64,000 bases of DNA from Pseudomonas sp. P8_241 (GCF_034008315.1 NZ_CP125377.1:1686001-1750000), one strand, 5' to 3'; shown: positions 47,561 to 58,954, counted from the stretch's first letter. Notes: generated by a model from the letters alone, not told the origin. Translations and numbers: made by a program.

Positions 47561-48673
47561 ATGAGTGGCAATTTCCTCGCTCTGGCACAGCCGGGCGTGC
47601 AACAACTTTCCCCTTACGTTCCCGGCAAGCCCGTGGACGAACTGGCGCGTGAGCTGGATCTCGATCCGGCCAGCATCGTCAAACTGGCAAGCAACGAAAA
47701 TCCGCTAGGCGCCAGCCCCAAGGCATTGGCGGCTATTAGCAATGCACTGGCTGAGCTGACCCGTTATCCGGACGGCAACGGTTTTGCGCTCAAGAGCCTG
47801 TTGGCCGAGCAATGCCGAGTCGAGCTGAGCCAGGTGACCCTGGGTAACGGCTCCAACGACATTCTGGAATTGGTTGCGCGCGCCTACCTGGCGCCGGGCC
47901 TGAATGCCGTTTTCAGTGAGCATGCGTTTGCGGTTTATCCAATCGCGACTCAAGCCGTCGGCGCACAGGCCAAAGTGGTTCCGGCCAAGGATTGGGGGCA
48001 CGACCTGCCAGCAATGCTGGCGGCCATCGATGCCAATACCCGCGTGGTCTTCATCGCCAACCCGAACAATCCGACCGGGACCTGGTTCGGCGCCGAAGCG
48101 CTGGACGAATTCCTGCAGGATGTTCCGGAGCATGTGCTGGTTGTATTGGACGAGGCCTACATTGAATACGCCGAAGGCAGCGACCTGCCGGACGGTCTGG
48201 ACTTCCTGGCGGCTTATCCGAACCTGCTGGTTTCCCGCACCTTCTCCAAGGCTTATGGCCTGGCGGCCTTGCGTGTGGGTTATGGCTTGTCGACGCCTGT
48301 GGTCGCCGATGTGCTGAACCGCGTGCGCCAGCCGTTCAACGTCAACAGCCTGGCCTTGGCCGCTGCCTGTGCGGCGTTGAAGGATGAAGAGTATCTGGCG
48401 CAAAGCCGTCACTTGAACGAGTCCGGCATGCAGCAACTGGAAGCTGGCTTCCGGGAGCTGGGGCTGAGCTGGATTGCGTCCAAAGGCAATTTCATTTGCG
48501 TCGATCTCGGTCAAGTCGCAGCCCCGGTGTTCCAAGGCTTGCTGCGCGAAGGCGTGATCGTGCGTCCGGTGGCCAACTACGGCATGCCGAACCACCTGCG
48601 CATCACCATTGGCCTGCCGGCAGAGAACAGTCGCTTCCTTGAGGCGCTGACCAAGGTTCTGGCTCGTGGTTGA
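47561..48673 (+). CDS. hisC: Histidinol-phosphate / aromatic aminotransferase HisC
   Basis: A 370-residue class I/II aminotransferase of the HisC subfamily: SNENPLGASPKAL near the start, NPNNPTGTWF, LDEAYIEY, and PLP lysine Lys230 in SRTFSKAYGLAALRVGYG. In this gene order, between pheA and tyrA, the enzyme probably also transaminates aromatic keto acids. That is an inference from context. Its stop overlaps the GTG of the next gene by 8 bases. Confidence 0.93.
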   Translation: MSGNFLALAQPGVQQLSPYVPGKPVDELARELDLDPASIVKLASNENPLGASPKALAAISNALAELTRYPDGNGFALKSLLAEQCRVELSQVTLGNGSNDILELVARAYLAPGLNAVFSEHAFAVYPIATQAVGAQAKVVPAKDWGHDLPAMLAAIDANTRVVFIANPNNPTGTWFGAEALDEFLQDVPEHVLVVLDEAYIEYAEGSDLPDGLDFLAAYPNLLVSRTFSKAYGLAALRVGYGLSTPVVADVLNRVRQPFNVNSLALAAACAALKDEEYLAQSRHLNESGMQQLEAGFRELGLSWIASKGNFICVDLGQVAAPVFQGLLREGVIVRPVANYGMPNHLRITIGLPAENSRFLEALTKVLARG

Positions 48674-50909
48674 TGTCACTGCACTGCCGTCTGCTGAACC
48701 TGTGATCGGCCGCCTGGTAGTGGTCGGTCTGGGGTTGATCGGCGGTTCGTTTGCCAAAGGCTTGCGTGAAAGTGGCCTGTGCCGCGAAGTGGTTGGAGTC
48801 GATCTCGATCCGCAGTCGCGCAAGCTGGCGGTTGAGCTGGGTGTGGTGGATCGCTGTGAAGAAGATTTGGCGCTAGCTTGCCAAGGTGCTGACGTGATTC
48901 AGTTGGCGGTGCCAATTCTTGCCATGGAAAAAATGCTCGGCCGTTTGGCCGGCATGGATCTGGGGCAAGCGGTTTTGACTGACGTCGGCAGCGCCAAAGG
49001 CAACGTAGTACGTGCCGCGACTCAAGCATTTGGCGGCATGCCGTCGAATTTTGTTCCCGGGCATCCGATTGCCGGTTCCGAGCAAAGTGGCGTAGAGGCC
49101 TCCAACGCCGATCTGTTCCGTCGCCATAAAGTGATCCTGACTCCGCTGGCGCAAACCGATCCTGCAGCCCTGGCAGTAGTCGACCGTTTGTGGCGCGAGC
49201 TGGGTGCCGATGTCGAGCACATGCAGGTCGAGCGTCACGACGAAGTGTTGGCGGCAACCAGTCATCTGCCGCACTTGCTGGCATTCGGTTTGGTCGATTC
49301 ACTGGCCAAGCGCAATGAAAATCTTGAGATCTTCCGTTACGCTGCGGGCGGTTTCCGCGATTTCACAAGAATCGCTGGAAGCGACCCGGTCATGTGGCAC
49401 GACATCTTCCTCGCCAACCGCGAAGCTGTACTGCGCACACTCGATACATTTCGCAGCGACCTCGACGCCTTGCGCGACGCGGTCGATGCAGGGGATGGGC
49501 ACCAATTGTTGGGCGTTTTCACTCGCGCCCGGGTTGCCCGCGAGCATTTCAGTAAAATCCTGGCCCGCAGGGCCTATGTGGACGCTATGAATTCCAACGA
49601 TCTGATTTTCCTGGCTCAACCTGGTGGCCGCCTGTCCGGTCGGATTCGCGTACCAGGTGACAAATCGATTTCCCACCGTTCGATCATGCTCGGCTCCCTG
49701 GCCGAAGGCGTCACTGAAGTCGAAGGCTTCCTCGAGGGCGAAGATGCCCTGGCGACCTTGCAGGCGTTCCGTGACATGGGCGTCGTGATCGAAGGTCCGC
49801 ACCACGGTCGCGTGACCATTCACGGTGTCGGCCTGCATGGCCTGAAGCCTGCGCCGGGCCCGATCTATCTGGGTAACTCCGGTACTTCGATGCGTCTGCT
49901 GTCCGGCCTGCTGGCTGCGCAGAACTTCGACAGCACCCTGACCGGCGACGCCTCGCTGTCCAAGCGCCCAATGAATCGCGTGGCCAATCCACTGCGTGAA
50001 ATGGGTGCCGTGATCGAAACCGCCGCCGAAGGGCGTCCGCCGATGACCATTCGAGGGGGGCACAAGCTCAAGGGTTTGACCTACACCATGCCGATGGCCA
50101 GCGCCCAGGTTAAATCCTGCCTGCTGTTGGCCGGTCTGTATGCCGAAGGCACGACCACCGTGACCGAGCCTGCGCCGACCCGCGACCACACCGAACGCAT
50201 GCTGCGTGGCTTCGGCTACCCGGTCAGCGTCGACGGCGCCACCGCATCGGTTGAGTCCGGCAACAAACTGACGGCCACTCATATCGAAGTGCCGGGCGAC
50301 ATCTCGTCTTCGGCCTTCTTCCTGGTGGCTGCATCCATCGCCGAAGGTTCGGAGCTGGTGCTGGAACACGTTGGCATCAACCCGACCCGTACCGGTGTCA
50401 TCGACATCCTGCGACTGATGGGTGCCGACATTACTCTGGAAAACCAGCGTGAAGTCGGTGGCGAACCGGTCGCAGACCTGCGTGTACGTGCAGCTAAACT
50501 TAAAGGTATCGAAATTCCCGAAGAGCTGGTGCCATTGGCAATCGACGAGTTCCCGGTACTGTTCGTAGCAGCAGCCTGCGCGGAAGGGCGTACCGTACTG
50601 ACTGGCGCAGAAGAGCTGCGGGTCAAGGAGTCGGACCGTATCCAGGTCATGGCTGACGGCCTGCTGGCGCTGGGCGTCAAGTGCGAGCCAACCCCGGACG
50701 GTATCATCATTGATGGTGGCTCGATCGGCGGCGGCGAAGTACATGGTCACGGCGACCACCGGATTGCGATGGCCTTCAGCGTTGCTTCACTGCGCGCGAC
50801 CGCGCCCATCCGCATCCATGATTGCGCCAACGTCGCGACGTCGTTCCCCAACTTCCTCGCGCTGTGCGCGCAGGTCGGCATCCGCGTTGCGCAAGAGGCA
50901 CAGTCGTGA
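48666..50909 (+). CDS. tyrA-aroA: Fused prephenate dehydrogenase / EPSP synthase (TyrA-AroA)
   Basis: A 747-residue fusion starting at GTG 48666. Residues 1 to about 300 are an NAD(P)-dependent prephenate/arogenate dehydrogenase ([33 protein letters not shown]). From Met308 ([20 protein letters not shown]) onward it is a complete EPSP synthase ([40 protein letters not shown]). Tyrosine synthesis and the shikimate pathway step are thus covalently linked, as known in Pseudomonas. The internal Met308 could also act as a start for free AroA. The gene overlaps both neighbours, indicating tight coupling. Confidence 0.95.
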   Translation: MVDVTALPSAEPVIGRLVVVGLGLIGGSFAKGLRESGLCREVVGVDLDPQSRKLAVELGVVDRCEEDLALACQGADVIQLAVPILAMEKMLGRLAGMDLGQAVLTDVGSAKGNVVRAATQAFGGMPSNFVPGHPIAGSEQSGVEASNADLFRRHKVILTPLAQTDPAALAVVDRLWRELGADVEHMQVERHDEVLAATSHLPHLLAFGLVDSLAKRNENLEIFRYAAGGFRDFTRIAGSDPVMWHDIFLANREAVLRTLDTFRSDLDALRDAVDAGDGHQLLGVFTRARVAREHFSKILARRAYVDAMNSNDLIFLAQPGGRLSGRIRVPGDKSISHRSIMLGSLAEGVTEVEGFLEGEDALATLQAFRDMGVVIEGPHHGRVTIHGVGLHGLKPAPGPIYLGNSGTSMRLLSGLLAAQNFDSTLTGDASLSKRPMNRVANPLREMGAVIETAAEGRPPMTIRGGHKLKGLTYTMPMASAQVKSCLLLAGLYAEGTTTVTEPAPTRDHTERMLRGFGYPVSVDGATASVESGNKLTATHIEVPGDISSSAFFLVAASIAEGSELVLEHVGINPTRTGVIDILRLMGADITLENQREVGGEPVADLRVRAAKLKGIEIPEELVPLAIDEFPVLFVAAACAEGRTVLTGAEELRVKESDRIQVMADGLLALGVKCEPTPDGIIIDGGSIGGGEVHGHGDHRIAMAFSVASLRATAPIRIHDCANVATSFPNFLALCAQVGIRVAQEAQS

Positions 50910-51595
50910 TCAGCATTGCACCGGTCATCACCATCGATGGGCCAAGTGGCTCGGGTAAAGGCACGGTAGCCGGGATACTGGCCAGGCGTCTGGGCTGGAA
51001 CCTGCTGGACTCCGGTGCGCTGTACCGACTGCTGGCGTTCGCTGCGCATAACCATGGCGTGGATCTGACCAACGAAGAATTGCTGAAGAAACTTGCCGCT
51101 CATCTGGATGTTCAGTTCATTGCAGCGACCGAAGGTCAGTTGCAGCGAATCATTCTGGAAGGTGATGAAGTCAGTGATGTCATCCGCACCGAAAGTGTCG
51201 GCTCCGGAGCCTCCCAGGTGGCTGCGCTGCCGGCTGTGCGTGAGGCGTTGCTGCAACGTCAGCGTGCTTTTCAGGAAGCGCCGGGCCTGGTGGCGGATGG
51301 TCGCGACATGGGAACGGTGGTTTTTCCTGGCGCGCCGCTGAAGATTTTCCTGACCGCCAGTGCCGAGGAGCGAGCGCGTCGTCGATATTTGCAGTTGAAG
51401 GGCAAAGTCGAGGGTGTTAGTCTGTCGAGTCTGCTAGATGAGATACGTGCGCGCGATGAGCGTGACACCCAGCGAGCGGTAGCCCCGCTCAAACCGGCGG
51501 CTGACGCCATACAGCTGGATTCCACGGAATTATCCATCGAGCAGGTGCTGGAACGCATCATGAGCGAGATCGCCATTCGCGATATCGCCGGGTGA
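50906..51595 (+). CDS. cmk: Cytidylate kinase
   Basis: 229 residues from GTG 50906, which overlaps the aroA TGA by 4 bases (GTGA). The P-loop is [17 protein letters not shown] at about residues 8-24, and [18 protein letters not shown] is the NMP-binding block. It phosphorylates CMP and dCMP. The order cmk then rpsA is conserved in gammaproteobacteria. A stem-loop at 51604 separates it from the rpsA leader. Confidence 0.96.
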   Translation: MISIAPVITIDGPSGSGKGTVAGILARRLGWNLLDSGALYRLLAFAAHNHGVDLTNEELLKKLAAHLDVQFIAATEGQLQRIILEGDEVSDVIRTESVGSGASQVAALPAVREALLQRQRAFQEAPGLVADGRDMGTVVFPGAPLKIFLTASAEERARRRYLQLKGKVEGVSLSSLLDEIRARDERDTQRAVAPLKPAADAIQLDSTELSIEQVLERIMSEIAIRDIAG

Positions 51596-51603
51596 CCAAG
51601 AGG

Positions 51604-51697
51604 GCCGCAGGGGACCAGTCATAGTCCTGCGGTGGCTTCTTTTAAATGAAACTAACCCACACCGTCTGGGGTGTGGAGATGGGCGTATTCTTCGCCC
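51604..51697 (+). promoter_or_regulatory. rpsA leader with three stem-loops
   Basis: Three hairpins lie between cmk and rpsA. GCCGCAGG/CCTGCGG (51604-51632) is followed by CTTCTTTT and may terminate cmk readthrough. CCACACC/GGTGTGG is at 51657-51676. GGGCG/CGCCC is at 51681-51697, close to the ribosome site. In gammaproteobacteria the rpsA leader folds into serial hairpins that S1 binds for autoregulation. Equivalence here is inferred from position and shape. Confidence 0.55.
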
Positions 51698-51715
51698 TCA
51701 TCAACAGGAATTAAA

Positions 51716-53410
51716 ATGAGCGAAAGCTTTGCGGAACTCTTTGAAGAAAGCCTAAAAACCCTGAACCTTCAGGCAGGCTCCATCATCACCGGTGTTATCG
51801 TTGATATCGATTACCAAGCTCGCTGGGTAACCGTTCACGCTGGCCTGAAGTCTGAAGCACTCATCCCGCTTGAGCAGTTCTACAACGACGCTGGCGAACT
51901 GAACATCAACGTCGGTGACGAAGTTCACGTTGCTCTGGACTCGGTTGAAGACGGCTTTGGTGAAACCAAGCTGTCCCGTGAAAAAGCCAAGCGCGCTGAA
52001 TGCTGGATTGTTCTGGAAGCAGCCTTCGCAGCCGAAGAAGTGGTCAAGGGCGTTATCAACGGTAAGGTTAAAGGCGGCTTCACTGTCGACGTTAACGGCA
52101 TCCGTGCGTTCCTGCCAGGTTCTCTGGTTGACGTCCGTCCAGTGCGCGACACCACGCACCTGGAAGGCAAAGAGCTGGAATTCAAGGTCATCAAGCTGGA
52201 CCAGAAGCGCAACAACGTTGTCGTTTCCCGTCGCAGCGTCCTGGAAGCCGAGAACTCCGCCGAGCGCGAAGCTCTGCTGGAATCCCTGCAGGAAGGCCAA
52301 CAAGTCAAAGGTATCGTCAAGAACCTCACCGATTACGGCGCATTCGTCGATCTGGGTGGCGTCGATGGCCTGCTGCACATTACCGACATGGCTTGGAAGC
52401 GCATCAAGCATCCTTCCGAAATCGTCAACGTTGGCGACGAGATCGATGTCAAGGTTCTGAAGTACGATCGCGAGCGCAATCGTGTTTCCCTGGGCCTGAA
52501 GCAGCTGGGCGAAGATCCATGGGTTGCTATCAAAGCCCGTTACCCAGAAAGCACTCGCGTTACCGCTCGTGTAACCAACCTGACCGACTACGGCTGCTTC
52601 GCTGAGCTGGAAGAAGGCGTTGAAGGTCTGGTACACGTTTCCGAAATGGACTGGACCAACAAGAACATCCACCCTTCGAAAGTCGTACAAGTCGGCGACG
52701 AAGTGGAAGTTATGGTTCTGGACATCGACGAAGAGCGTCGTCGTATCTCCCTGGGCATCAAGCAGTGCAAATCTAACCCATGGGAAGATTTCTCTGGCCA
52801 GTTCAACAAGGGCGATAAAATCTCCGGCACCATCAAGTCGATCACCGATTTCGGTATCTTCATTGGTCTGGACGGCGGCATCGACGGTCTGGTTCACCTG
52901 TCCGACATCTCCTGGAACGAAGTGGGCGAAGAAGCCGTACGCCGTTTCAAGAAGGGCGACGAGCTGGACACCGTTATCCTGTCGGTTGACCCAGAGCGCG
53001 AGCGCATCTCCCTGGGTATCAAGCAACTGGAAAGCGATCCGTTCTCCGAGTACGTTCAAGAGAACGACAAAGGCGCCATCGTTAAAGGCATCGTGAAGGA
53101 AGTTGACGCTAAAGGCGCCATCATCACTCTGGCCGACGATATCGAAGCGACTCTGAAAGCCTCCGAAATCAGCCGTGACCGCGTTGAAGACGCGCGCAAC
53201 GTTCTGAAGGAAGGCGAAGAAGTAGAAGCCAAGATCATCAGCGTTGATCGCAAGAGCCGCGTAATCCAGCTCTCGATCAAGTCGAAAGACGTTGAAGACG
53301 AGAAAGAAGCTATCCAGAGCCTGCGCGACAAGCCAGTAGCTACGGATGCTCCAGTAGCCACCACTCTGGGTGACCTGCTGCGTGCTGCACAAGCGGAAAA
53401 ACAGAACTAA
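51716..53410 (+). CDS. rpsA: 30S ribosomal protein S1
   Basis: 564 residues from ATG 51716 ([16 protein letters not shown]). Six S1 OB-fold repeats occupy about residues 20-540. The later ones show the repeating pattern [23 protein letters not shown]1 helps mRNAs with structured leaders bind the 30S subunit. Codon use is strongly biased to abundant codons, as for a highly expressed gene. A perfect terminator follows the stop. Confidence 0.98.
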   Translation: MSESFAELFEESLKTLNLQAGSIITGVIVDIDYQARWVTVHAGLKSEALIPLEQFYNDAGELNINVGDEVHVALDSVEDGFGETKLSREKAKRAECWIVLEAAFAAEEVVKGVINGKVKGGFTVDVNGIRAFLPGSLVDVRPVRDTTHLEGKELEFKVIKLDQKRNNVVVSRRSVLEAENSAEREALLESLQEGQQVKGIVKNLTDYGAFVDLGGVDGLLHITDMAWKRIKHPSEIVNVGDEIDVKVLKYDRERNRVSLGLKQLGEDPWVAIKARYPESTRVTARVTNLTDYGCFAELEEGVEGLVHVSEMDWTNKNIHPSKVVQVGDEVEVMVLDIDEERRRISLGIKQCKSNPWEDFSGQFNKGDKISGTIKSITDFGIFIGLDGGIDGLVHLSDISWNEVGEEAVRRFKKGDELDTVILSVDPERERISLGIKQLESDPFSEYVQENDKGAIVKGIVKEVDAKGAIITLADDIEATLKASEISRDRVEDARNVLKEGEEVEAKIISVDRKSRVIQLSIKSKDVEDEKEAIQSLRDKPVATDAPVATTLGDLLRAAQAEKQN

Positions 53411-53424
53411 GTTCTGACTTTCTG

Positions 53425-53456
53425 TAAAAAAGGGCGACTTTGGTCGCCCTTTTTTG
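53425..53456 (+). terminator. Terminator after rpsA
   Basis: AAAAAAGGGCGAC and GTCGCCCTTTTTT pair around a TTTG loop, with the T run completing a strong rho-independent signal 15 bases past the stop. Confidence 0.92.
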
Positions 53457-53622
53457 TGCCTGGAATTTGGTCGGTATTGAAGGAGCAAGAGCAGTGCCCG
53501 CTTGAAACAAATCAAGGTGAAAGGTGTCCGATTCTTTAATCGGATCAATCGGTTATTTTGCAGCTACTCTATGGATTACGGTTGGCGAGCTTTCCGTGAG
53601 GGTGCCAGGCATAAGGATGCGA

Positions 53623-53901
53623 ATGAATAAGCTCATTGTCGTGATTGCGATACTGGCACTGGCGGGCTGTACTACGAATGTAAAAACTCATGCGGTGCAT
53701 GGTGTCAGTGGAGTTGAGGTTGATTGTTCCGGGTTGGGTTCAGGCTGGGAGCGCTGTCAAAGGCGTGCGGCGAAAGAGTGTGAGGAAGCGGGTTACCGCG
53801 TTGTGGCCAGATCTGATGATGTCAAAGAGGGAGAGAGTTTTCCCCTCGGATTCAATCCTGCCGGCTTGCTGACGCGTAAAATGCTGGTAATTTGCCGATG
53901 A
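53623..53901 (+). CDS. Small hypothetical lipoprotein
   Basis: 92 residues from ATG 53623. AAGG six bases upstream supports this start over an ATG two codons earlier and over a long upstream extension. The N-terminus MNKLIVVIAILALAGC is a lipoprotein signal with Cys16. The mature part has four further cysteines (VDCSGLGSGWERCQRRAAKEC and a C-terminal ICR) and no recognised domain. Cys spacing suggests disulfides in the periplasm; this is inference. Confidence 0.7.
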   Translation: MNKLIVVIAILALAGCTTNVKTHAVHGVSGVEVDCSGLGSGWERCQRRAAKECEEAGYRVVARSDDVKEGESFPLGFNPAGLLTRKMLVICR

Positions 53902-54050
53902 AAGTAGCTCGTCCTCTGGTCATTCACTGCTCCTGCACTGAGCCTTTTGGATTGGGAGCCAGATGATAAAACTCGGACTGTTCAAATTCTTTCGGGCGTG
54001 CTAAAACCTTTGAAGCGCTGATCTAGCTGCTTGAAAAAGAAGGGAAAAAT

Positions 54051-54347
54051 ATGACGAAGTCGGAGTTGATCGAACGAATTGTCACCCATCAAGGGCTGCT
54101 TTCATCCAAGGATGTGGAGCTGGCCATCAAGACCATGCTTGAGCAAATGTCACAATGTCTGGCCACTGGGGATCGGATTGAGATTCGGGGGTTTGGTAGT
54201 TTTTCCTTGCATTATCGTGCGCCACGGGTCGGGCGTAATCCGAAGACCGGTCAATCGGTCAGCCTGGATGGCAAGTTTGTTCCTCATTTCAAGCCGGGGA
54301 AGGAATTGCGGGATCGGGTGAATGAGGATGAGGAGGAGGGGCTTTGA
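54051..54347 (+). CDS. ihfB: Integration host factor subunit beta
   Basis: 98 residues of the HU/IHF family. The DNA-binding arm is in [20 protein letters not shown] with the intercalating Pro in [10 protein letters not shown], and the start [15 protein letters not shown] is typical of IhfB. With IhfA it bends DNA at specific sites for recombination, transcription and phage functions. The position after rpsA is conserved in gammaproteobacteria, and in pseudomonads it marks the left edge of the O-antigen locus. Confidence 0.96.
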   Translation: MTKSELIERIVTHQGLLSSKDVELAIKTMLEQMSQCLATGDRIEIRGFGSFSLHYRAPRVGRNPKTGQSVSLDGKFVPHFKPGKELRDRVNEDEEEGL

Positions 54348-54374
54348 TAGTCACCGTAATTCGAGTGTCTGCAA

Positions 54375-54614
54375 ATGCGTAACATCAGGCGTGTATTGAT
54401 GACGTTGCTCGTCCTGCTGATAGCGTTGCTGATGCTTGTCTTCGCGCTGGAAAATCAGCAATCAGTATCCCTGTTGTTCCTCGGCTGGGCAGGACCTCAG
54501 CTTCCTGTATCGCTGTTGATCATCATTGCACTGCTAATCGGTATGCTGATCGGACCCGCGCTTGCATGGATTCTGGCGAGTACGTCGAGGGCTTCACGAA
54601 AGCGCTCTGCATGA
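54375..54614 (+). CDS. lapA: LapA domain (DUF1049) membrane protein
   Basis: 79 residues with two hydrophobic helices (about 8-25 and 42-68) and the LapA family middle ALENQQSVSLLFLGW. LapA proteins belong to the lipopolysaccharide assembly system with LapB, which tunes LpxC levels in enterobacteria. Only lapA is present here, as usual in pseudomonads. It is 27 bases after ihfB. Confidence 0.85.
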   Translation: MRNIRRVLMTLLVLLIALLMLVFALENQQSVSLLFLGWAGPQLPVSLLIIIALLIGMLIGPALAWILASTSRASRKRSA

Positions 54615-54839
54615 TCGCACGATGAACTGGACGGCGTAGAAAGCTTCAGTCACAGCTTGTCTGCGTACATTAGTAAAACCTTCATTAATCTGTAAAATGC
54701 TGCACTTGTCGGATAATGGTGCTCCCATATCGGGCAGGCTGACTCGGCCAAAGGTCTCTATGTTTCAGTAGGCTTTTGTTTTCATGGATTAGACAGAGCT
54801 CTGTTGGCGGCCCTGTCAAAGCTCAAGGTATGGTTTCTC

Positions 54840-55916
54840 GTGAAAATCCTAGTAACCGGCGGTGCCGGGTTTATCGGTTCGGCAGTCATTCGCCACATCA
54901 TTACCAACACTGCTGACTATGTCGTTAACGTAGATAAGCTCACTTATGCGGGTAACCTTGAGTCTTTAGCTGAAGTCAGTCAAAACGCACGTTATGTATT
55001 CGAGCGTGCCGATATCTGCGATCGTGACGAAATTGACCGTATCCTGCGAGAACAGCAACCGGATGCCATCATGCACCTGGCCGCAGAGTCCCATGTTGAC
55101 CGCTCGATTTCCGGGCCGGCTGAATTCATCCAGACCAACATCGTTGGTACTTATACACTGTTGGAAGCTGCTCGCCACTATTGGGCGACGCTGGATGATG
55201 CGCGTAAATCCACATTTCGCTTTCACCATATTTCGACCGATGAAGTTTACGGTGATCTTGACGGGCCGGAAGACCTCTTCACTGAAACAACCCCGTATCA
55301 GCCGAGTTCACCTTACTCGGCCAGCAAGGCTAGTTCCGATCACCTGGTTCGTGCCTGGAGCCGTACCTACGGCCTGCCAATTCTGATCACCAACTGCTCT
55401 AACAACTATGGCCCTTGTCACTTCCCCGAGAAATTGATCCCGTTGATCATACTCAACGCACTGGAAGGCAAACCATTACCGGTCTACGGGAAGGGTGATC
55501 AGGTCCGCGACTGGCTGTACGTCGAAGACCACGCACGAGCGCTTTACAAAGTAGTAACCGAAGGGGTGATCGGCGAAACGTACAACATCGGCGGCCACAA
55601 CGAAAAGCAAAACATAGAAGTGGTGCAAACCCTCTGTGCGTTGCTTGACGAACTACGTCCCCACTCCGCTAGCTATCCTCATGCCAGCCTGATTACTTAT
55701 GTTCAGGATCGCCCGGGTCACGACCAGCGCTACGCAATTGACGCCAGCAAAATTCAGCGTGAACTGGGGTGGACGCCAGAAGAAACCTTTGATTCAGGTA
55801 TCCGTAAGACCGTAGATTGGTACCTGAAGAACACTGAATGGGTAGCCCACGTCAAGAACGGCAGTTATCAGCAATGGATTGATCAAAACTACGCAGATCG
55901 TTCGAGCAAGGGATGA
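54840..55916 (+). CDS. rfbB: dTDP-glucose 4,6-dehydratase
   Basis: 358 residues from GTG 54840, giving [24 protein letters not shown] is 11 bases upstream. The NAD site is GGAGFIG, the active-site Thr-Asp-Glu is in [11 protein letters not shown] (about 133-143), and Tyr-Lys is in [13 protein letters not shown]. It makes dTDP-4-keto-6-deoxyglucose, the branch point for rhamnose and 3-amino sugars. It begins the O-antigen cluster and overlaps rfbD by 4 bases. Confidence 0.96.
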   Translation: MKILVTGGAGFIGSAVIRHIITNTADYVVNVDKLTYAGNLESLAEVSQNARYVFERADICDRDEIDRILREQQPDAIMHLAAESHVDRSISGPAEFIQTNIVGTYTLLEAARHYWATLDDARKSTFRFHHISTDEVYGDLDGPEDLFTETTPYQPSSPYSASKASSDHLVRAWSRTYGLPILITNCSNNYGPCHFPEKLIPLIILNALEGKPLPVYGKGDQVRDWLYVEDHARALYKVVTEGVIGETYNIGGHNEKQNIEVVQTLCALLDELRPHSASYPHASLITYVQDRPGHDQRYAIDASKIQRELGWTPEETFDSGIRKTVDWYLKNTEWVAHVKNGSYQQWIDQNYADRSSKG

Positions 55917-56806
55917 AAATTCTTCTGTTAGGAAAAAACGGCCAGGTGGGCTGGGAGCTACAGCGCTCCCTTGCGCCGCTTGGTGAGTTGATTGCGTTAG
56001 ACCGTAATAAAGTCGATGGTCTATGTGGTGATTTGTCCGATCTCGGTGCATTGCGCGCGACAATCCAGCAGGTTAAACCGGACATTATCGTGAACGCAGC
56101 GGCTTACACCGCGGTTGATAAAGCTGAATCCGAGACCGAGTTGGCTGACCTTGTCAACGGTCGGGCAAGCCAACTCCTGGCTGACGAGGCCGCTATTCTG
56201 GGGGCTTGGCTGATTCATTACTCTACTGACTATGTATTCAGTGGTCAGGGCGATACACCATGGCAGGAGACGGATGAAGTCTCCCCGGTAAATCACTACG
56301 GCACCAGCAAACTGGCTGGTGAACAGGCGATTATCGCGTCTGGCTGCAAGTATCTGATTTTCCGCACGAGCTGGGTCTATGGTGCACGTGGTAATAACTT
56401 CGCAAAGACTATGCTGCGACTGGCCAAGGATCGTGAAACCTTGAACGTAATAGCCGATCAGGTCGGAGCCCCGACGGGGGCTGACCTGATTGCTGACGTG
56501 ACCGCATTGGCCATTCAGCAGATCCTGCAGCGTCCGGAGTTAGCGGGTTTGTATCACCTGACGGCCAGTGGCGAAGTATCCTGGCACGGTTATGCCAGCT
56601 ATGTGATTGGGTTTGCCCAAGCCAACGGTGAGCCGCTTGCCGTCAGGGCGATCAACCCAATTGAAACAAGCGATTATCCAACACCTGCGCGACGACCTCT
56701 GAATTCGCGTTTGAATACGCAGAAGCTACGTGACAATTTTTCTCTACACTTGCTGGATTGGCAAACTGGTGTAACCCGAATGCTTAGGGAAGTTCTGAAC
56801 AAATGA
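55913..56806 (+). CDS. rfbD: dTDP-4-dehydrorhamnose reductase
   Basis: 297 residues of the RmlD/RfbD family: [20 protein letters not shown] at the N-terminus (NADPH site), [18 protein letters not shown], and the catalytic YGTSKLAGE (about 127-135). It reduces dTDP-4-keto-L-rhamnose to dTDP-L-rhamnose. It needs the RfbC epimerase product, but no rfbC is in this window. It is coupled by ATGA overlaps with rfbB before and rfbA after. Confidence 0.95.
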   Translation: MKILLLGKNGQVGWELQRSLAPLGELIALDRNKVDGLCGDLSDLGALRATIQQVKPDIIVNAAAYTAVDKAESETELADLVNGRASQLLADEAAILGAWLIHYSTDYVFSGQGDTPWQETDEVSPVNHYGTSKLAGEQAIIASGCKYLIFRTSWVYGARGNNFAKTMLRLAKDRETLNVIADQVGAPTGADLIADVTALAIQQILQRPELAGLYHLTASGEVSWHGYASYVIGFAQANGEPLAVRAINPIETSDYPTPARRPLNSRLNTQKLRDNFSLHLLDWQTGVTRMLREVLNK

Positions 56807-57696
56807 TCAATACGACAAATCGCAAAGGCATTATCCTGGCAGGTGGCTCTGGTACGCGGTTGCACCCGTTGACTCTCGGTGTTTCGAAACAGATGCTGCC
56901 GATCTATGACAAGCCGATGATCTTCTATCCACTGTCAGTGCTGATGCTCGCGGGCATGCGCGAAATTCTGATCATCTCTACTCCTGAGGACCTGCCGTGC
57001 TTTCGCAAGTTGTTGGGTGATGGCAGTCAGTATGGGATTCAGCTCTCGTACGCCGAACAACCTAGCCCGGATGGCTTGGCCCAAGCCTTCATTATTGGCG
57101 AAGAGTTCATCGGTAAGGATCCATGCTGTCTTATCCTGGGCGATAATATTTTTTACGGCCAGCATTTCTCGGACAACTTGCGTTCTGCTAACAGTCAAAC
57201 CCAAGGGGCGACAGTTTTCGGTTATCACGTTTCCGATCCTGAGCGCTTCGGAGTGGTCGAGTTTGACACTGCTGGTCGTGCTTTGAGTATCGAAGAAAAA
57301 CCGCTCAAACCAAAATCCAGCTACGCGGTTACCGGTTTGTACTTCTACGACAACCAGGTCGTCGAAATAGCCAAAAATATCAAGCCGTCTGAGCGAGGTG
57401 AGTTGGAAATCACCGACGTAAACAGTGCTTATCTTGCACAAAAGACTCTCAATGTCGAAATGCTCGGCCGTGGCTTCGCATGGCTGGATACTGGTACTCA
57501 CGACTCGCTGCTGGAAGCCAGTCACTTTGTGCATACCATTGAGAAACGTCAGGGGCTGAAAGTAGCCTGCCTTGAAGAAATTGCCTACACGAACTCCTGG
57601 ATAACGGCTGAGCAGTTAGCTACTCAGGCAGAAAGCCTTAAAAAAACGGGATATGGACAGTACTTGAAAAAGATACTGGATGCAGATTTTCGTTGA
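56803..57696 (+). CDS. rfbA: Glucose-1-phosphate thymidylyltransferase
   Basis: 297 residues. The nucleotidyltransferase loop is [13 protein letters not shown] (about 11-23), followed by [20 protein letters not shown] and [13 protein letters not shown]. It joins glucose-1-phosphate and dTTP to give dTDP-glucose. It is the third gene of the coupled rfbBDA unit, and its ATG overlaps the rfbD stop. Confidence 0.96.
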   Translation: MINTTNRKGIILAGGSGTRLHPLTLGVSKQMLPIYDKPMIFYPLSVLMLAGMREILIISTPEDLPCFRKLLGDGSQYGIQLSYAEQPSPDGLAQAFIIGEEFIGKDPCCLILGDNIFYGQHFSDNLRSANSQTQGATVFGYHVSDPERFGVVEFDTAGRALSIEEKPLKPKSSYAVTGLYFYDNQVVEIAKNIKPSERGELEITDVNSAYLAQKTLNVEMLGRGFAWLDTGTHDSLLEASHFVHTIEKRQGLKVACLEEIAYTNSWITAEQLATQAESLKKTGYGQYLKKILDADFR

Positions 57697-57811
57697 GACA
57701 TTAACCCGTCCAGAATTCAGATATTGAAAAATACCGGTTTTCTTAGAGGAGAGATAGTCGCAATTCGGCTGCTCACAACAAGAAACGGTATGACTTTAAA
57801 AGGCTGTGAAG

Positions 57812-58876
57812 ATGCAGATCAATTCTACCGAGTCGCGCAACGAAGATGAGCTGGACTTCAAAGAGTTATTGGTTGGTTTGTGGAAGCAGAAACTTTGGAT
57901 AATTGGTTTTGCTGTGTTAGGAGCAGCGGCTGCAGCCGCTTTTCTTTTTATCAATAAAACTACGTATGAAGCGAAAGCATTTGTGCTGCCACCTTCTCAA
58001 AGTAATATTGCAAACTTTAACTATGGGCGGACGCGTGAAACCGAGCTCGCACCTTTTTCTGTGAAGGAGATATACGGGATATTTTTGCAAAAATTAGATG
58101 GTGAGTCCCTTCATCGCGAATTTTTCAATAAATACTATTTGCCTTCATTGACGCCAGATGAACGAAAGGCTCCTCAGTCTTTACTCTATCAACAGTTTTT
58201 AAAAGTTCTTTTTGTTGTTCAAGAAGGAAAGGACTCTGATAATAGATTTTCAATTACTGCACTCAACAGTGACCCGGCAAAAGCTGCTGAGTGGGTCTCG
58301 ACTTTTGTAGAGCGAGCGGGCGCACTGGCCAAAGAAGAAACAATAAAAAACGCCGAAAGCGAAGCCGATGTACGCGCTAGAAGCCTTGCTCAGCAGATTG
58401 CTGATATGCGGGAGAGCAGTCAACGTACGCGCTCAGACTCAATAACCAGACTTCAGGAGGCGTTGCTTGTCGCTGAAGCCATAGGCCTTGAAAGTCCTGC
58501 AATTATCAATTCAAAATCCTCGCGAGAAGTGGACATCGGAGCGATGGATGGGCCACTAATGTATATGCGTGGCAGTAAGGCGCTTAAAGCGGAAATCGAA
58601 AACTTGAAAACAAGACGGTACGATGATCCGTTTATCAATGATTTGCGATTGCTTCAGAGTAAATTAAATTTCTACAAGGGACTGGTTGTAGATCCAAATA
58701 GCGTTGCCGTATATACGCAGGATGGCTCGATTGAAGTGCCAGACAGTCCTATCAAAAAGAAAAGCATACTGGTTGTCGTATTTGGCCTTTTGGGCGGCAT
58801 TCTGGGAGCTCTTGTTGCAATTGTTAGGCATTATCGACTTCAATCTAGAAGCGATCTTCAAAAAAGCACGGATTAA
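57812..58876 (+). CDS. wzz: O-antigen chain-length determinant (Wzz family)
   Basis: 354 residues from ATG 57812, 8 bases after AAAAGG; a GTG two codons earlier is too close to that site. One membrane helix lies at about 32-52, a long periplasmic helical domain follows, and a second helix lies near the C-terminus (about 313-335, with the VVVFGLLGGILGALVAIV stretch) preceded by a proline-containing EVPDSPIKKKS. This is the Wzz/polysaccharide co-polymerase layout. It sets the modal length of Wzy-made chains. Base composition becomes clearly more AT-rich from about here. Confidence 0.9.
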   Translation: MQINSTESRNEDELDFKELLVGLWKQKLWIIGFAVLGAAAAAAFLFINKTTYEAKAFVLPPSQSNIANFNYGRTRETELAPFSVKEIYGIFLQKLDGESLHREFFNKYYLPSLTPDERKAPQSLLYQQFLKVLFVVQEGKDSDNRFSITALNSDPAKAAEWVSTFVERAGALAKEETIKNAESEADVRARSLAQQIADMRESSQRTRSDSITRLQEALLVAEAIGLESPAIINSKSSREVDIGAMDGPLMYMRGSKALKAEIENLKTRRYDDPFINDLRLLQSKLNFYKGLVVDPNSVAVYTQDGSIEVPDSPIKKKSILVVVFGLLGGILGALVAIVRHYRLQSRSDLQKSTD

Positions 58877-58954
58877 GGCGGTTTGCTGGTATTGAAATTT
58901 TTATGTCATGGCGCAGGGCTCTCAGTCCTCCCCAAGCGTAAAAAGATGTTTTTT

